This document shows, in pieces, positions 26,866 through 36,120 of a DNA stretch of 64,000 bases; within the stretch, counting starts at the first letter, position 1, and every line of letters begins with the position of its first letter. Source of the DNA: Amycolatopsis sp. EV170708-02-1 (GTDB lineage: Bacteria > Actinomycetota > Actinomycetes > Mycobacteriales > Pseudonocardiaceae); contig NZ_CP092497.1 of the NCBI RefSeq assembly GCF_022479115.1, positions 4,092,001 to 4,156,000 on the forward strand, given 5' to 3'. The position numbers and the translations under genes were made by a program. The notes below the pieces were generated by a model, which did not search any database, was not told where the DNA came from, and saw nothing but the letters and a program-made list of their open reading frames with translations.

Positions 26866-28628
26866 AGACTCGCCTCCGAGCCGGCGAAGGTCACGGTGGT
26901 CGCGGACGCAGGATGGGGTTTCAGCTGCCCGGAAAGGAACTTCTCCCGCATCAGCCGTCGCTGTACCTTGCCGCTGGTCGTCTTCGCGATGGCGCCCGAG
27001 CGCACCATGACCACGTGCGCCAAGTGGACGTCCAGCTCGGCCCGAACTTTCCGCCGTACCAGCTCGGCGAGTTCGTCGGCGCTGGCCTCCCGCAGCCGCG
27101 CCGCGCTCACTTCGTGCACGAGAACCACCTGGTCGCAGCGCTCGCCGACAGCGAAGGCCGCGGCCTTTCCCTTGCTCAGCGCCGGATGGGCCAGATGCGC
27201 GGTTCGCTCGATATCCCACGGATAGAGGTTGCGGCCGTTGACGATCAGCAGCTCCTTGAGCCTGCCGATCACATAGAGTTCGCCGCCGTCCAGCACGCCG
27301 AGATCTCCGGTACGGAGAAAGGGGAAGTCGCCGTCGGTCGCCGTCGCACGGAATATCTGTACACTCTCCATCGGCTGGTTCCAGTACCCGGCCGCCACGC
27401 TGCCGCTCCGTACCCAGATCTCACCCACCTGGCCGTCCGGCAACGGCCGGCGAGTGAGCGGGTCGACGATGCGGATCGTGACCCCCGAGGGTGTTCCGCA
27501 GCTCACCAGAACAGTGCGGCTCGCCGGCGAATCCGCGTCCTTCAGTTCGTTTTGTTCCAGCGCCTGGGGGTCCACCGCGCGGGTCACCATTCCCCGGCTC
27601 TTGGTACCTGTGACGAAGAGAGTCGATTCGGCGAGCCCGTAGCACGGAAGAATCGCACGTTCGTCCAGCCCGGCGTGGCGGAACCGCTCGATGAAAGCCT
27701 TCAGTGAATCGTGCCGCACGGGCTCGGATCCGTTGCAGAGCACGCGGAGCGAAGACAGGTCCAGCTCCGCGAGTTGCTCGTCGGTGACCCTGTCCGCGGC
27801 CAGGCCGAAAGCGAAGTCGGGTGCCACACTAACGGTGCCGCGGTACCGGCTGACCGCCCACAGCCACCGGTGCGGACGTATCAGGAACGTCATGGGGGAC
27901 ATGAAGTGCGTAGTGCCACCCAGATAGAGCGGATGCAGCAGCTGCCCGATCAAACCCATGTCGTGGAAGTGGGGAAGCCAGCCGACCAGTGAGATATCCC
28001 GGCCCGTGCCCAGCGCCTGCCGGATGAGGTGCTGGTTGCTCATCAGGTTTCCCTGCGTGACCACGACTCCCTTGGGCCGATCGGTCGAGCCCGATGTGTA
28101 CTGGAGGAACGCGGTCGTCTTCCAGCGAAGTTTGACGGGGCGCCAGGTACGCGGCGAGGCCGCGGGAAGCATGTCCGTGGCGGCGTGACGTATCCGGCGA
28201 GGCAGGACATGATGATCAAGCCAGTCCCGAATGGTGGCGGCGTGGCTGCTCTCGGTGAGAATCACGCTTGCTTGAGCATCGAGTGCGAGAGCCCGGGTCC
28301 GAGCGGCGCCGTTCCCGCCCGCCGCGGTGAGCGGCGCGGGTACCGCGATGACGCCGGCATAGAGGCATCCCAGAAAGCCGACCACGAACTCCGGACCTGG
28401 CGGGAACAGCAGGATCGCCCGCTCACCCGCGGTGGTGTTCTCCTGCAGCCAGATCGCGACACGCCTGGCCCTCGAATCGAGATCGCGATAGGTCACGCTC
28501 TCTTCGGTCATGCCGGTCCCTGACTCCCGGAGAAAGACGAGCGCACGCTTGTCGGCGTGTTCGGCAACTCGGTTACGGAACAAAGTGACAAAATCGAGTC
28601 CGTCGCTCAACAGGGAAGACCTTTCCAT
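26862..28628 (-). CDS. Fatty acyl-AMP ligase (FAAL)
   Basis: 588 aa adenylate-forming enzyme. Motifs seen: LQYTSGSTDRPKGVVVTQGN (A3), WLPHFHDMGLIGQ (typical of FAAL), CYGLAESTLFVTG (A5), FLRTGDLGVLDGGELYVIGRLKELLIVNGRNLYPWDIE (A7/A8; split by residue class) and KTTSGKVQRRLMRE (A10). FAALs activate free fatty acids as acyl-AMP and load ACPs rather than CoA. It is the first gene of the 11-gene operon. ATG 28628 is preferred over the preceding TTG; the ribosome site is weak. The chain length accepted cannot be read from sequence. Confidence 0.92.
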   Translation of the reverse strand: MERSSLLSDGLDFVTLFRNRVAEHADKRALVFLRESGTGMTEESVTYRDLDSRARRVAIWLQENTTAGERAILLFPPGPEFVVGFLGCLYAGVIAVPAPLTAAGGNGAARTRALALDAQASVILTESSHAATIRDWLDHHVLPRRIRHAATDMLPAASPRTWRPVKLRWKTTAFLQYTSGSTDRPKGVVVTQGNLMSNQHLIRQALGTGRDISLVGWLPHFHDMGLIGQLLHPLYLGGTTHFMSPMTFLIRPHRWLWAVSRYRGTVSVAPDFAFGLAADRVTDEQLAELDLSSLRVLCNGSEPVRHDSLKAFIERFRHAGLDERAILPCYGLAESTLFVTGTKSRGMVTRAVDPQALEQNELKDADSPASRTVLVSCGTPSGVTIRIVDPLTRRPLPDGQVGEIWVRSGSVAAGYWNQPMESVQIFRATATDGDFPFLRTGDLGVLDGGELYVIGRLKELLIVNGRNLYPWDIERTAHLAHPALSKGKAAAFAVGERCDQVVLVHEVSAARLREASADELAELVRRKVRAELDVHLAHVVMVRSGAIAKTTSGKVQRRLMREKFLSGQLKPHPASATTVTFAGSEASL

Positions 28629-28775
28629 CAATACGCCGGTATTTCACGCCCGATTCGGGTGCCGCAGGGCACGGACTGTGCGATCGGGCCGTCACAGTCT
28701 GCTGGCGGGCGCGGAATCGAAAAAGAGGCCACCTCGGCGGCCCCCTGGTCGCGGATGGCGAGGTACAGCTATAGA

Positions 28776-28806
28776 GGGGCTCGGGCCAGAACCTGGCCCG
28801 AGCCCC
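28776..28806. terminator. Perfect 14-bp hairpin upstream of the FAAL operon
   Basis: GGGGCTCGGGCCAG at 28776-28789 pairs exactly with CTGGCCCGAGCCCC at 28793-28806 across a 3-base loop. It lies just downstream of the lamin-tail-like gene (minus strand) and would insulate it from the tetronate operon, which begins at 28628. Confidence 0.7.
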
Positions 28807-28831
28807 CGGATCAGTTGTATCGCGTGCGAAC

Positions 28832-29431
28832 TCAGCCAGGACGGCCCGGGCTGGCCGGGAGCTTCTGGAAGTCGACCTGGTTGCTGCCGGTGAAGAGCAC
28901 TCGGTGGAGCGACTTCCGCTGCACCGCGTCCTGCTGGGTGAGCGGCGAAGCCGGGATGCCCGACCGGTACGCCGTCCGGTACGTGGTGCCCACGACGTCC
29001 AGCTGCCGGCCCATGACCGTCTGGAGGGAGATCCCCACCGAGTTGGGGATGTCCATGGTGGTCGTGAAGATCTGGTCCGGCTGTACCGACCCCGCGAGCC
29101 GCTGGCTGGCCAGCAGGTAGGTCTGTCCCGGCGCCAGCCGGGTTCCGGTCGGGATCTGGGCGATCTCGAACTCGAAGTTGCTGAAGTTGGCGAGCAGCCG
29201 GGCGCCGCCGATGGTCACGGTGTAGTTGGCACGGTTGGACAGTTCGAGGAATTCCTTGAACGTCGCGTCGGGGCCGACGCCTTGGGTGGAAAGCTCGCTG
29301 ATGAAGACGCTGCGCGGCACCGCCGCAGCCTGTTCGTCGGCAACGGCCACATCGGCGACGGCCACGTTGGCGGCGCCGATGCTGAACATCGCCGCGATCG
29401 CCGCCGCGATCACGGAAATCGTACGCTTCAT
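28832..29431 (-). CDS. Secreted lamin-tail-domain-like protein
   Basis: 199 aa, start ATG 29431 with AGGAGA 7 bases upstream. A signal peptide (MKRTISVIAAAIAAMFSIGAANVAVA) precedes a domain with VFISELSTQGVGPDATFKEFLEL, LSNRANYTVTIGGARL, LAPGQTYLLASQ and NSVGISLQTVMGRQLDVVGT. This is the pattern of bacterial LTD (lamin-tail) beta-sandwich domains found on exported proteins. No catalytic motif is visible. It sits at the end of the polysaccharide-associated minus-strand genes and before a terminator hairpin; a cell-surface binding role is possible. Confidence 0.72.
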   Translation of the reverse strand: MKRTISVIAAAIAAMFSIGAANVAVADVAVADEQAAAVPRSVFISELSTQGVGPDATFKEFLELSNRANYTVTIGGARLLANFSNFEFEIAQIPTGTRLAPGQTYLLASQRLAGSVQPDQIFTTTMDIPNSVGISLQTVMGRQLDVVGTTYRTAYRSGIPASPLTQQDAVQRKSLHRVLFTGSNQVDFQKLPASPGRPG

Positions 29432-29532
29432 AATGGAATCTCCTGCTTTGGGTTTCTGATGAATCAGGGTTTCTCCTAGGGGCCCTGAGATAGATGTTGT
29501 CAACGTGGTCGGCCGCATAAAAGAGGCCATCA

Positions 29533-29895
29533 TCATGGCTCCCGAAAATCCTCTTGGTCGTTCGCCTCCGGGCTCCGCCGATCGAGTTCGAATGGCAGCA
29601 GGGTCCACGGCTGCGGCCGCAGCATCGTCGTCAGCAGGCGTTCTCTCCTGGCGAGCGACGCCGCGTACTGCAGCGCCGGTAAGGGGACCTCGAGTACCTT
29701 GCTCAGCCAGCTCAGCCAATGACTGGTGGGGATGCGTTTTCCCCGTTCCCAGCGGGATATGTCCACACGGGTCACGGTGTCTCGGCCAGAAGCCGCGACG
29801 AGCGCCTCGGCGAGTTCACGCTGGCTTATCCCACGCCTTTCCCTGATCCATTTGATCAGCTCCGCAATCGATTCAGGTGGTTCCCGGTCGTACAC
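29533..29895 (-). CDS. XRE-family helix-turn-helix protein
   Basis: 120 aa. Residues about 10-70 are a Cro/C1-type HTH (IAELIKWIRERRGISQRELAEAL, then VTRVDISRWERGKRIP). The C-terminal 45 residues have no recognised domain. GTG 29895 has GAGGAAA 5 bases upstream. It starts 15 bases after the stop of the first DUF2334 gene on the same strand, so it is probably in that operon and may regulate it. Confidence 0.8.
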   Translation of the reverse strand: MYDREPPESIAELIKWIRERRGISQRELAEALVAASGRDTVTRVDISRWERGKRIPTSHWLSWLSKVLEVPLPALQYAASLARRERLLTTMLRPQPWTLLPFELDRRSPEANDQEDFREP

Positions 29896-29910
29896 TTGGT
29901 TTCCTCGCGC

Positions 29911-31527
29911 TCAGCCACATTGGATGTCCGCCGCGTCGACGAACACGAAACCCAGGCCCTGGATTCCGGGCACCACCTGCTCGAGGTAGCTGGTGCCCAG
30001 ATACGGGTGGTAGAAGAAGCTCGCCACACCGCCACGGACCGCCGCGATCCGCTTGGCGGTGGCCAGGATGTCTTCCGGAAGCCGGCGGGACTCATCAGGT
30101 CCCGCCGTCGGGGAGACATGGTCGAGCGATTCGGGAATGACGACAGATCCGTAGATATCTCTTACCAGAAACGGAAAACGTTGACTCGTGGTACGAGAGT
30201 AATCCGGCTTTCCGGAGCCACACGCGCCGTCCGGGCACCAGCCCGCAGCTAAGAATCCCTGGTCGTATCGGGCGTGGAAGCGCTCGTTCACCACGGCGTA
30301 GTCGACCGCTGAGCCGACGTAATGGGGAAACTCGAAGATGGTCGGCACGGGCAGCCCGGCTCGCCGGAACTCTCTGGCGGCGGCCGCGAGCCGTTGCCCG
30401 GCCCAGGCCCGGGAATCGGCGGCTACCGGCCCTTCGTAACGCAGGCCGCCGTGGTCGTCGAGACGCACTCGATAGAACTCGTAGTCCTCGCCACTCACAC
30501 CGGTGTAGGGATTCGAGTCCTCTCCGTACTGATGTGTGTAGCCGTGCATCACCAACGTTCCCCGCCGCGCGGTCATGTAACGCAGGGCGTCGACGACCGC
30601 GGGCGTGTCCGCCAGCGTCTTGTCCACCGGTTTGCCGTTGTTGTAACGGCCTCGTGGATCTCGGTAGCGGGGGTAGACCGCTACCGAGAACGGAACTCGG
30701 CGCGCGTGCAGGTAGTCCGCGATCGCTCGCAGTCGCGCGGGATCGGCGTCCGGGCCGACGTCTTCGATCCGGACCAGGGCGCGCTTGTCCTCCGGCCTGG
30801 ACGGGTTCGCGTGCCGGGACAGGACGTCGGCGGCGGCAAGGTAACGATCGTCGGGACCGGTGAACGAGAACGGGACTTCACCCAGATAAGTCAAGTGCCG
30901 GGAGCGCACGCCCCAAGGAAAGCGGCTGCCATCCTTGCGAACCGCCGCGCCCACGGTGGTCACGCGGGCAGGGTCGGTGATCTCCGAACGCACGATGCCG
31001 GTCGAAGACGCGGCACGATCACGGTCGAAGGATTCGCCGCGGTAGTCCACACGGGTTATCGCACTCGTGTCGATCCCGGCCGGCCGCCAGCCGAATCTCG
31101 TCGAGAAGTCGTGGCTCCTGTCGTGAAGCCTGCCGATGTTCGCGCCCATCCACAGCACCGGCGTGCGCGTCGTCAACACGGCGTCGAGGAACGCGCCGGG
31201 CAGCGATCTGTGCTCACTGGTGCCGACGTAGACCACAGCCGTGTAACCCTGGAAGTCCTTCCGAGGATGCTGCTGGACCGGACGCAGGGACCAGGCGCCG
31301 CTGTGGGACAGGAGATTGCCCGCCATGACCGCGTACGACTCCCCGAGCCAACCGTATTCACCGTCGGCGTCGTAAAGCACGAGCGTCCGCCTGCCCGGAT
31401 CCGCGCCGGGAGCGGCGGGGTACAGACGGGTAGTGGCGGGACTCGCGGCGGGGGAGGTGAGCACCAGCGTGGTGCTCAGCACCAGAAGGGCCATGATGAT
31501 TCGCCGGACACCAAACTTTCTAGTCAC
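29911..31527 (-). CDS. DUF2334 polysaccharide deacetylase-like exported protein A
   Basis: 538 aa from GTG 31527 (GGAG 6 bases upstream), with an N-terminal signal or anchor (IIMALLVLSTTLVLTS). An N-terminal region of about 230 residues is followed by a deacetylase-like (beta/alpha) barrel. ALVRIEDVGPDADPARLRAI carries the conserved acidic residues, MHGYTHQYG supplies the metal His pair, and FEFPHY and SFFYHPYLG are later His motifs. DUF2334 proteins belong to the carbohydrate esterase 4-like superfamily. It is clearly paralogous to the next gene. It likely removes N-acetyl groups from an exported amino-sugar polymer made by the adjacent GT2. Confidence 0.82.
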   Translation of the reverse strand: MTRKFGVRRIIMALLVLSTTLVLTSPAASPATTRLYPAAPGADPGRRTLVLYDADGEYGWLGESYAVMAGNLLSHSGAWSLRPVQQHPRKDFQGYTAVVYVGTSEHRSLPGAFLDAVLTTRTPVLWMGANIGRLHDRSHDFSTRFGWRPAGIDTSAITRVDYRGESFDRDRAASSTGIVRSEITDPARVTTVGAAVRKDGSRFPWGVRSRHLTYLGEVPFSFTGPDDRYLAAADVLSRHANPSRPEDKRALVRIEDVGPDADPARLRAIADYLHARRVPFSVAVYPRYRDPRGRYNNGKPVDKTLADTPAVVDALRYMTARRGTLVMHGYTHQYGEDSNPYTGVSGEDYEFYRVRLDDHGGLRYEGPVAADSRAWAGQRLAAAAREFRRAGLPVPTIFEFPHYVGSAVDYAVVNERFHARYDQGFLAAGWCPDGACGSGKPDYSRTTSQRFPFLVRDIYGSVVIPESLDHVSPTAGPDESRRLPEDILATAKRIAAVRGGVASFFYHPYLGTSYLEQVVPGIQGLGFVFVDAADIQCG

Positions 31528-31556
31528 AAAGAACTCCGTATCTGTGTGATCTCGTC

Positions 31557-33221
31557 TCAACCGCGCCCGATCTCCGCGGCGGGCGCGAACCGGTAGCCGG
31601 CGGCCTGAATGCCGTCGATGACCTTCCCGAGCGCCTCGGCACCGAGCGAGGGGTGGTAGAAGAAACCGGCGACACCGTCGTCGACGACGCGGAGGGCCCG
31701 GGCCTCGGCGACAACCGCGGCTATCGCGCGGTCGCGTGCCGAATCGTCCTGCCACGCCGGGAGATAGCCGAGATTCTCGGGGACGACCACGGCGCCGTAG
31801 ACGTCGCGGACGACGTAGGGAAAGGTCTGCAGGTAGATCCCCGCCGGATCGACCGGGCCGGGGTGGCCACAGGCAGGTTCACACCACCCGCGGAAGTAGG
31901 TTCCCCGGTCGTATCGCGTACCGAATGCCGCTGTCGCGGCTTGATAGTCCACCGCGGAGGCGGCGTAATGCGGGAACTCGAACATCGTCGGCCGGGGTAG
32001 CCCGGCTCGGGCGATTTCGGAGAGGGCTTGACCGATCCGGTCCCGTGCCCATGTGTACGAGTCACCCGGCACCGGCCCGACCAGTTCGGTCGCGTTGCCG
32101 GCGCCGAGACGGGCGCGATAGAACTCGTAGTCCGCCGCGCTGACACCGTTGTGCGGATTGGGCTCATCGCCGTACTGATGCGTGTAGCCGTGCAGCACGA
32201 GCTCACCGCCGCGGTCGATCAGATAGCGCAACGCGTCGACCAGATCCGGCCGGTCGGTCAGCCGGATATCCAGGGAGACACCGTTGTTCGCTACTCCTCG
32301 CGGGTCTCGATGGCGGGGATATCCCGCGACCGTGAAAGGGATCCGGCGTTCCGCGAGGTGGTCCGCGATCGTCCTGAGAGTGCCGGGATCGGTGGCCGGA
32401 CCCACGTCCTCCAGACGAACGAGAGCGCGCGGAACCCGTGCCGGAGACCCTGGAGGGCGCAGGAGGTCCGCGGCGGCGAGGTACCGATCGGCTTGCCCGA
32501 CATAGCTGAACGGGATCTCCGCGATATAGGTCAAGGTGCCCGAACGCACGGCCCACGGAGTCCGGTTGCCGTCGTCGTGAACGACCTCGGCGAGGACCTG
32601 AGCCTTGGCTGAATCCAAAAGTTCGACCCGGGCCGGCGGGTCGGCGCGGTCGTCCCGGCCGAGCCGGACTCCCTTGTAGTCGATACCGGCGATGGCCTGC
32701 TCGTCGCGGCCGGCGGGCCGCCACCCGAGCTTGTGCTGGTAGCCCGGATTCCGCGTGAACAAGGGCTCGATGCCGTGTCCCACCCACGAGACGGGCTTGC
32801 CTGTGGTGGCCAGATCGGCGAGCAGGCCATCAGAAACAGGAGTCGTGCCGCGATGACCGATGTACACGATCGACGAGAACCGGGAAGCGTCGCCCGGCCG
32901 GTACCTGTCAGCCTGACGCAGCTCGAACGAGCCAGCATGGGAGACGAGGTTCGCCGCTTGCACTCCATGGACCTCACCGCTGGAGCCATCCGCACCCGGT
33001 TCGTACAGCACCAGCGTGCTCCAGCCCGGCTGAGCACCGGGCGCGGGATCGCCAGGCTTGCCGGGCGCCGACGGTGTTTCCGCCGGCGTGATCCGCGAGC
33101 CGGTGTCCACGACGGACAGAGCCACCGGGACGGATCCGATGAGGACGATCGCGCAGGCAAGCCGGAACCATGCGGGCCATGAGCGGGTGCGCCGGTGGAG
33201 GACGGTGGTGAGGACGCTCAT
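31557..33221 (-). CDS. DUF2334 polysaccharide deacetylase-like exported protein B
   Basis: 554 aa. A membrane anchor (about 16-36, FRLACAIVLIGSVPVALSV) is followed by the same layout as its paralogue: an N-terminal domain, ALVRLEDVGPATDP, LHGYTHQYGDEPNPHNG, FEFPHYA and GFFYHPSLG. Start ATG 33221 shares one base with the stop of the UDP-GlcNAc 2-epimerase gene, so the two are translationally coupled. Two paralogues in tandem suggest different substrates, sites of action or polymer regions. The deacetylase activity is inferred from the fold. Confidence 0.82.
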   Translation of the reverse strand: MSVLTTVLHRRTRSWPAWFRLACAIVLIGSVPVALSVVDTGSRITPAETPSAPGKPGDPAPGAQPGWSTLVLYEPGADGSSGEVHGVQAANLVSHAGSFELRQADRYRPGDASRFSSIVYIGHRGTTPVSDGLLADLATTGKPVSWVGHGIEPLFTRNPGYQHKLGWRPAGRDEQAIAGIDYKGVRLGRDDRADPPARVELLDSAKAQVLAEVVHDDGNRTPWAVRSGTLTYIAEIPFSYVGQADRYLAAADLLRPPGSPARVPRALVRLEDVGPATDPGTLRTIADHLAERRIPFTVAGYPRHRDPRGVANNGVSLDIRLTDRPDLVDALRYLIDRGGELVLHGYTHQYGDEPNPHNGVSAADYEFYRARLGAGNATELVGPVPGDSYTWARDRIGQALSEIARAGLPRPTMFEFPHYAASAVDYQAATAAFGTRYDRGTYFRGWCEPACGHPGPVDPAGIYLQTFPYVVRDVYGAVVVPENLGYLPAWQDDSARDRAIAAVVAEARALRVVDDGVAGFFYHPSLGAEALGKVIDGIQAAGYRFAPAAEIGRG

Positions 33222-34474
33222 CACTTCCCCTTTGCCAGTTGGGCCTGTGGCACTGCCGCGGGCCCGCTGGAGGTGAGTCCGAGTAGGCGCGCGATGGCCT
33301 GTTCGGCCCTGACGGCAGCCTGGCCGTCGCCGAACGGATTGAGCCGAGCGCTCGAGCTCTCGACGGGATTTTCGGCCAACAGCCGCGACGCATGGCGCGC
33401 GATCAGGAGGGGATCCGGCCCCGCCAGCACCGAAACACCTGCCTCGACGGCTTCCATGCGTTCGGTGATCTCGCGCAGCACTACGCACGGAACCCCGAAG
33501 CTCGGCGCCTCCTCCTGTACTCCGCCGGAATCCGTGAGCACCAGCCGCGCGAAGGAGAGCAACCGGCAGAACTCCGCATAATGCAGAGGTCCGGTGATAT
33601 GCACACGCTCCACGCCGAGGAGACCGTCGACCACTTGGTCACGGACTTCAGGGTTCGGGTGGACCGGCAAGACCACTTCGACGTCCGCGTGCTCCTCCAC
33701 GATCGCGCGCAGGCCAGCGAGGATTCCCGCCAGGGGAGCTCCCAAGGATTCCCTGCGGTGCATGGTGGCGAGAAGCAGGCGGGATTTGCCGGTGGCGGCC
33801 CGATTCTCGAGGGAGGGAAGCCGGTGATCGTGGTACGCCACCGGCGTCCGCGCGATCGAAAGCACCGCGTCGACCACGGTGTTGCCGGTGAGCAGTACCT
33901 CTGGGCCCGCGATGCCTTCCTCGAGCAGGTTGTTCACCGCGCGAGCCGTTGGTGCCAGATGCAGCGTGCTGAGCTGGGCCACGAGTTTGCGGTTGGCCTC
34001 CTCGGGGAAAGGTGCCCGCGGATCGTGGGAACGAAGTCCGGCCTCGACGTGGACCACGGGAATGTGGCGCCAGAAGGCCGCAAGCGCCCCGGCGAGCGCC
34101 GTGGTCGTGTCGCCCTGAACGACGACAGCGGCCGGCCGGAGCTGTTCGAGGTGGACGTCGACGGCCTTCACCAGCTCACTCAGGAGTTCGGACAGACTTC
34201 CCGTCGGGCGGTCGATGTGCAGCCGGACATCCGGGCGCAGCCCGAAAGACGACAAGGCTTGGCTGAACATCGTTTCGTGCTGCCCGGAGGCGACCAGCAC
34301 CGGCTGCATCCGGTCTTGGACCCGCATCGCTCGCGCGATCGGTGCGAGCTTCACCGCCTCGGGCCGGGTGCCGCCCAGCAGTACCACGTCGGGTGTCGTT
34401 CGTGGTGTATCGGACTCGATTCCGATGTCGTCCCGGTGGTTGGCCCCTGAGCTACTCCGAACAGTGCAATCCAT
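33221..34474 (-). CDS. wecB: UDP-N-acetylglucosamine 2-epimerase (non-hydrolysing)
   Basis: 417 aa WecB/MnaA family enzyme converting UDP-GlcNAc to UDP-ManNAc in the cytoplasm. Family motifs: LLGGTRPEAVKLAPI at the N-terminus, SGQHETMF, VQGDTTTALAGALAAF, HVEAGLRSHDPRAPFPEEANR, GNTVVDAV and LTDSGGVQEEAPSFGVP with RERTER-like EITERMEAVEAG. ATG 34474 has GGGAG 5-6 bases upstream, so I prefer it over the GTG four codons earlier. It heads the minus-strand operon with the two DUF2334 genes and is divergent from a GT2 synthase, suggesting ManNAc is polymerised by that enzyme. Confidence 0.93.
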   Translation of the reverse strand: MDCTVRSSSGANHRDDIGIESDTPRTTPDVVLLGGTRPEAVKLAPIARAMRVQDRMQPVLVASGQHETMFSQALSSFGLRPDVRLHIDRPTGSLSELLSELVKAVDVHLEQLRPAAVVVQGDTTTALAGALAAFWRHIPVVHVEAGLRSHDPRAPFPEEANRKLVAQLSTLHLAPTARAVNNLLEEGIAGPEVLLTGNTVVDAVLSIARTPVAYHDHRLPSLENRAATGKSRLLLATMHRRESLGAPLAGILAGLRAIVEEHADVEVVLPVHPNPEVRDQVVDGLLGVERVHITGPLHYAEFCRLLSFARLVLTDSGGVQEEAPSFGVPCVVLREITERMEAVEAGVSVLAGPDPLLIARHASRLLAENPVESSSARLNPFGDGQAAVRAEQAIARLLGLTSSGPAAVPQAQLAKGK

Positions 34475-34624
34475 TAATACTCCCACTCGGTGAACCCCGC
34501 GCGAATTTTCATGGGACTGTTGCCCAGGCTGTGCAGGGTGGGTTCAGTGTTAATGGGAGTGGCCGCTTCCGCGCTCTGCAGCAGATACTTTAATGTATCG
34601 CACGCCTTCAAAAGGATTGTCAAG

Positions 34625-34789
34625 ATGTCTGTTACATCGATTCCGGCGACCGGGGTCCCCTTGTGCATGGGATTCGCTCTTTCAGGATCGTCCGGAGTGG
34701 CGCAAGCGACCATGCACGTACTTGTGGTCGCCTGTTCTTTGCTCGCGCTACGATCCCTCGGCCTGCATTTACGACGGGCGGGCAAGTAG
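34625..34789 (+). CDS. Possible small membrane protein before the GT2
   Basis: 54-codon frame from ATG 34625 (AAAGGA about 8 bases upstream) ending 5 bases before the GT2 start. It is hydrophobic in the middle (VPLCMGFALSG..., then MHVLVVACSLLALRSLGL) and ends in basic residues (HLRRAGK), as for one or two membrane helices. Processive polysaccharide synthases often have small membrane partners. There is no homology I can name; it may be non-coding. Confidence 0.4.
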   Translation: MSVTSIPATGVPLCMGFALSGSSGVAQATMHVLVVACSLLALRSLGLHLRRAGK

Positions 34790-34794
34790 TAACG

Positions 34795-36084
34795 ATGCAG
34801 ATCTACTCGCTGATGCTGGCGCTCCTGCTCGGTTGGCCGATTTACAATATTGTTCTGTCTTTGCTGAGCCTGAGAAATCCTCGTCCGGGCTCGCCTGGGG
34901 TAGGCAGGCCGTTGTGTTTCTGGCTTGTCGTACCTGCGCTCGACGAGGAACTGGTGATCGCCGGCACCGTCCGGTCTCTCCTCGCCTTGGCCGACGGCGA
35001 TAATCGGCTGCGGGTGCTGGTGGTGGACGATGGGAGCACTGACCGGACGTCGACGGTGCTCAAGGCCATCGATGACGATCGGATGATGATCCTTCGGCGT
35101 GAGCTGCCGGAGGCGCGACAGGGTAAAGGTGCCGCCCTCAACGCCGCATACCGGCTGATCCGCGACCTGGCGCGGGAAGAGGGCACGGCCGGCGAGACCG
35201 TGGTGGGTGTGGTCGACGCGGATGGCCGGGTCAGCCCCAACCTGCTCACGGAAGTCGATCGATATCTCGCCGACGGGACGAGCGGTGCGGTCCAATGCAG
35301 GGTCCGTATTCGTAATCGGGACAGTTTGCTGGGCTTGTTGCAGGACATCGAGTTCGGCTGCGTCGCCGACGCGGCCCAGACGGTGCGTGACACCGTCGGC
35401 ACGGTCGCGCTGGGCGGGAACGGCCAGTTCGTCAAGCTCTCGGTGCTCATCGCCTTGGGGAACGACCCGTGGTCGTCCTGTCTGGTGGAGGACACCGAAC
35501 TGGGGCTACGCCTGCATCGGGCGGGGGTTCGAGTCCGGTACGTGAGGCATGCCGTCGTGACCCAGCAGGCCGTCGTCGACATCCGACGGCTGCTTCGGCA
35601 ACGTGCCCGGTGGGCACAGGGGAACCTTCAATGTGCCCGTCATCTGCCAGGGCTGCTCGTGTCCCGTCACATTTCCGCTTTCGGGCTTGTCGACCTGCTG
35701 CACTACTTGATCGTTCCTTGGTTCGTACCGCTTTTCGCCCTGCTGGCGTTCCTGTTTCTCGGTATCGCCGTTCACGTCGGACTCGGCGGGACGGCTCTGT
35801 TCCCGCTCACGAGCGGCACGACCGATGCGGCGTCGGCATGGATGACGTGGCTGGGCGCATTGTTGTTGCCCGGTACCGTATGGGGATTCACTCATCGGTT
35901 GAGGTTGCGTGATGAACCCTTGTGGCGCTGTGTGCTGACCTCGATGACCTATCCGGTCTTCCTGGTGCTCGGTTCGGTCGCGGGATGCCGTGGAGTCGCC
36001 CGGCATGTCGGCGGCCGTGCCGACTGGGTGAAAACGGAACGGCTGGCCGAGCCTGCCGTGGCCAAGGGGCGACATGCGCGATGA
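34795..36084 (+). CDS. Processive GT2 glycosyltransferase (polysaccharide synthase)
   Basis: 429 aa membrane glycosyltransferase of the PgaC/chitin synthase-like GT2 type. One N-terminal helix is followed by the GT-A domain: VVPALDEELVIAGTV, VLVVDDGSTDRT, VGVVDADGRVSPNLL (DxD), CLVEDTELGLRLHRAG (ED acceptor site) and QRARWAQGNLQ, the Q(x)xRW motif of processive enzymes. Three to four C-terminal helices follow. With the adjacent epimerase and deacetylase-like proteins it probably makes an N-acetylhexosamine (GlcNAc or ManNAc) homopolymer. ATG 34795 is chosen from the start of the membrane helix; the ribosome site is weak. Confidence 0.88.
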   Translation: MQIYSLMLALLLGWPIYNIVLSLLSLRNPRPGSPGVGRPLCFWLVVPALDEELVIAGTVRSLLALADGDNRLRVLVVDDGSTDRTSTVLKAIDDDRMMILRRELPEARQGKGAALNAAYRLIRDLAREEGTAGETVVGVVDADGRVSPNLLTEVDRYLADGTSGAVQCRVRIRNRDSLLGLLQDIEFGCVADAAQTVRDTVGTVALGGNGQFVKLSVLIALGNDPWSSCLVEDTELGLRLHRAGVRVRYVRHAVVTQQAVVDIRRLLRQRARWAQGNLQCARHLPGLLVSRHISAFGLVDLLHYLIVPWFVPLFALLAFLFLGIAVHVGLGGTALFPLTSGTTDAASAWMTWLGALLLPGTVWGFTHRLRLRDEPLWRCVLTSMTYPVFLVLGSVAGCRGVARHVGGRADWVKTERLAEPAVAKGRHAR

Positions 36085-36120
36085 CCTGGGAAGCACGTTG
36101 GGCGAAGGGCGTGAATCGGT

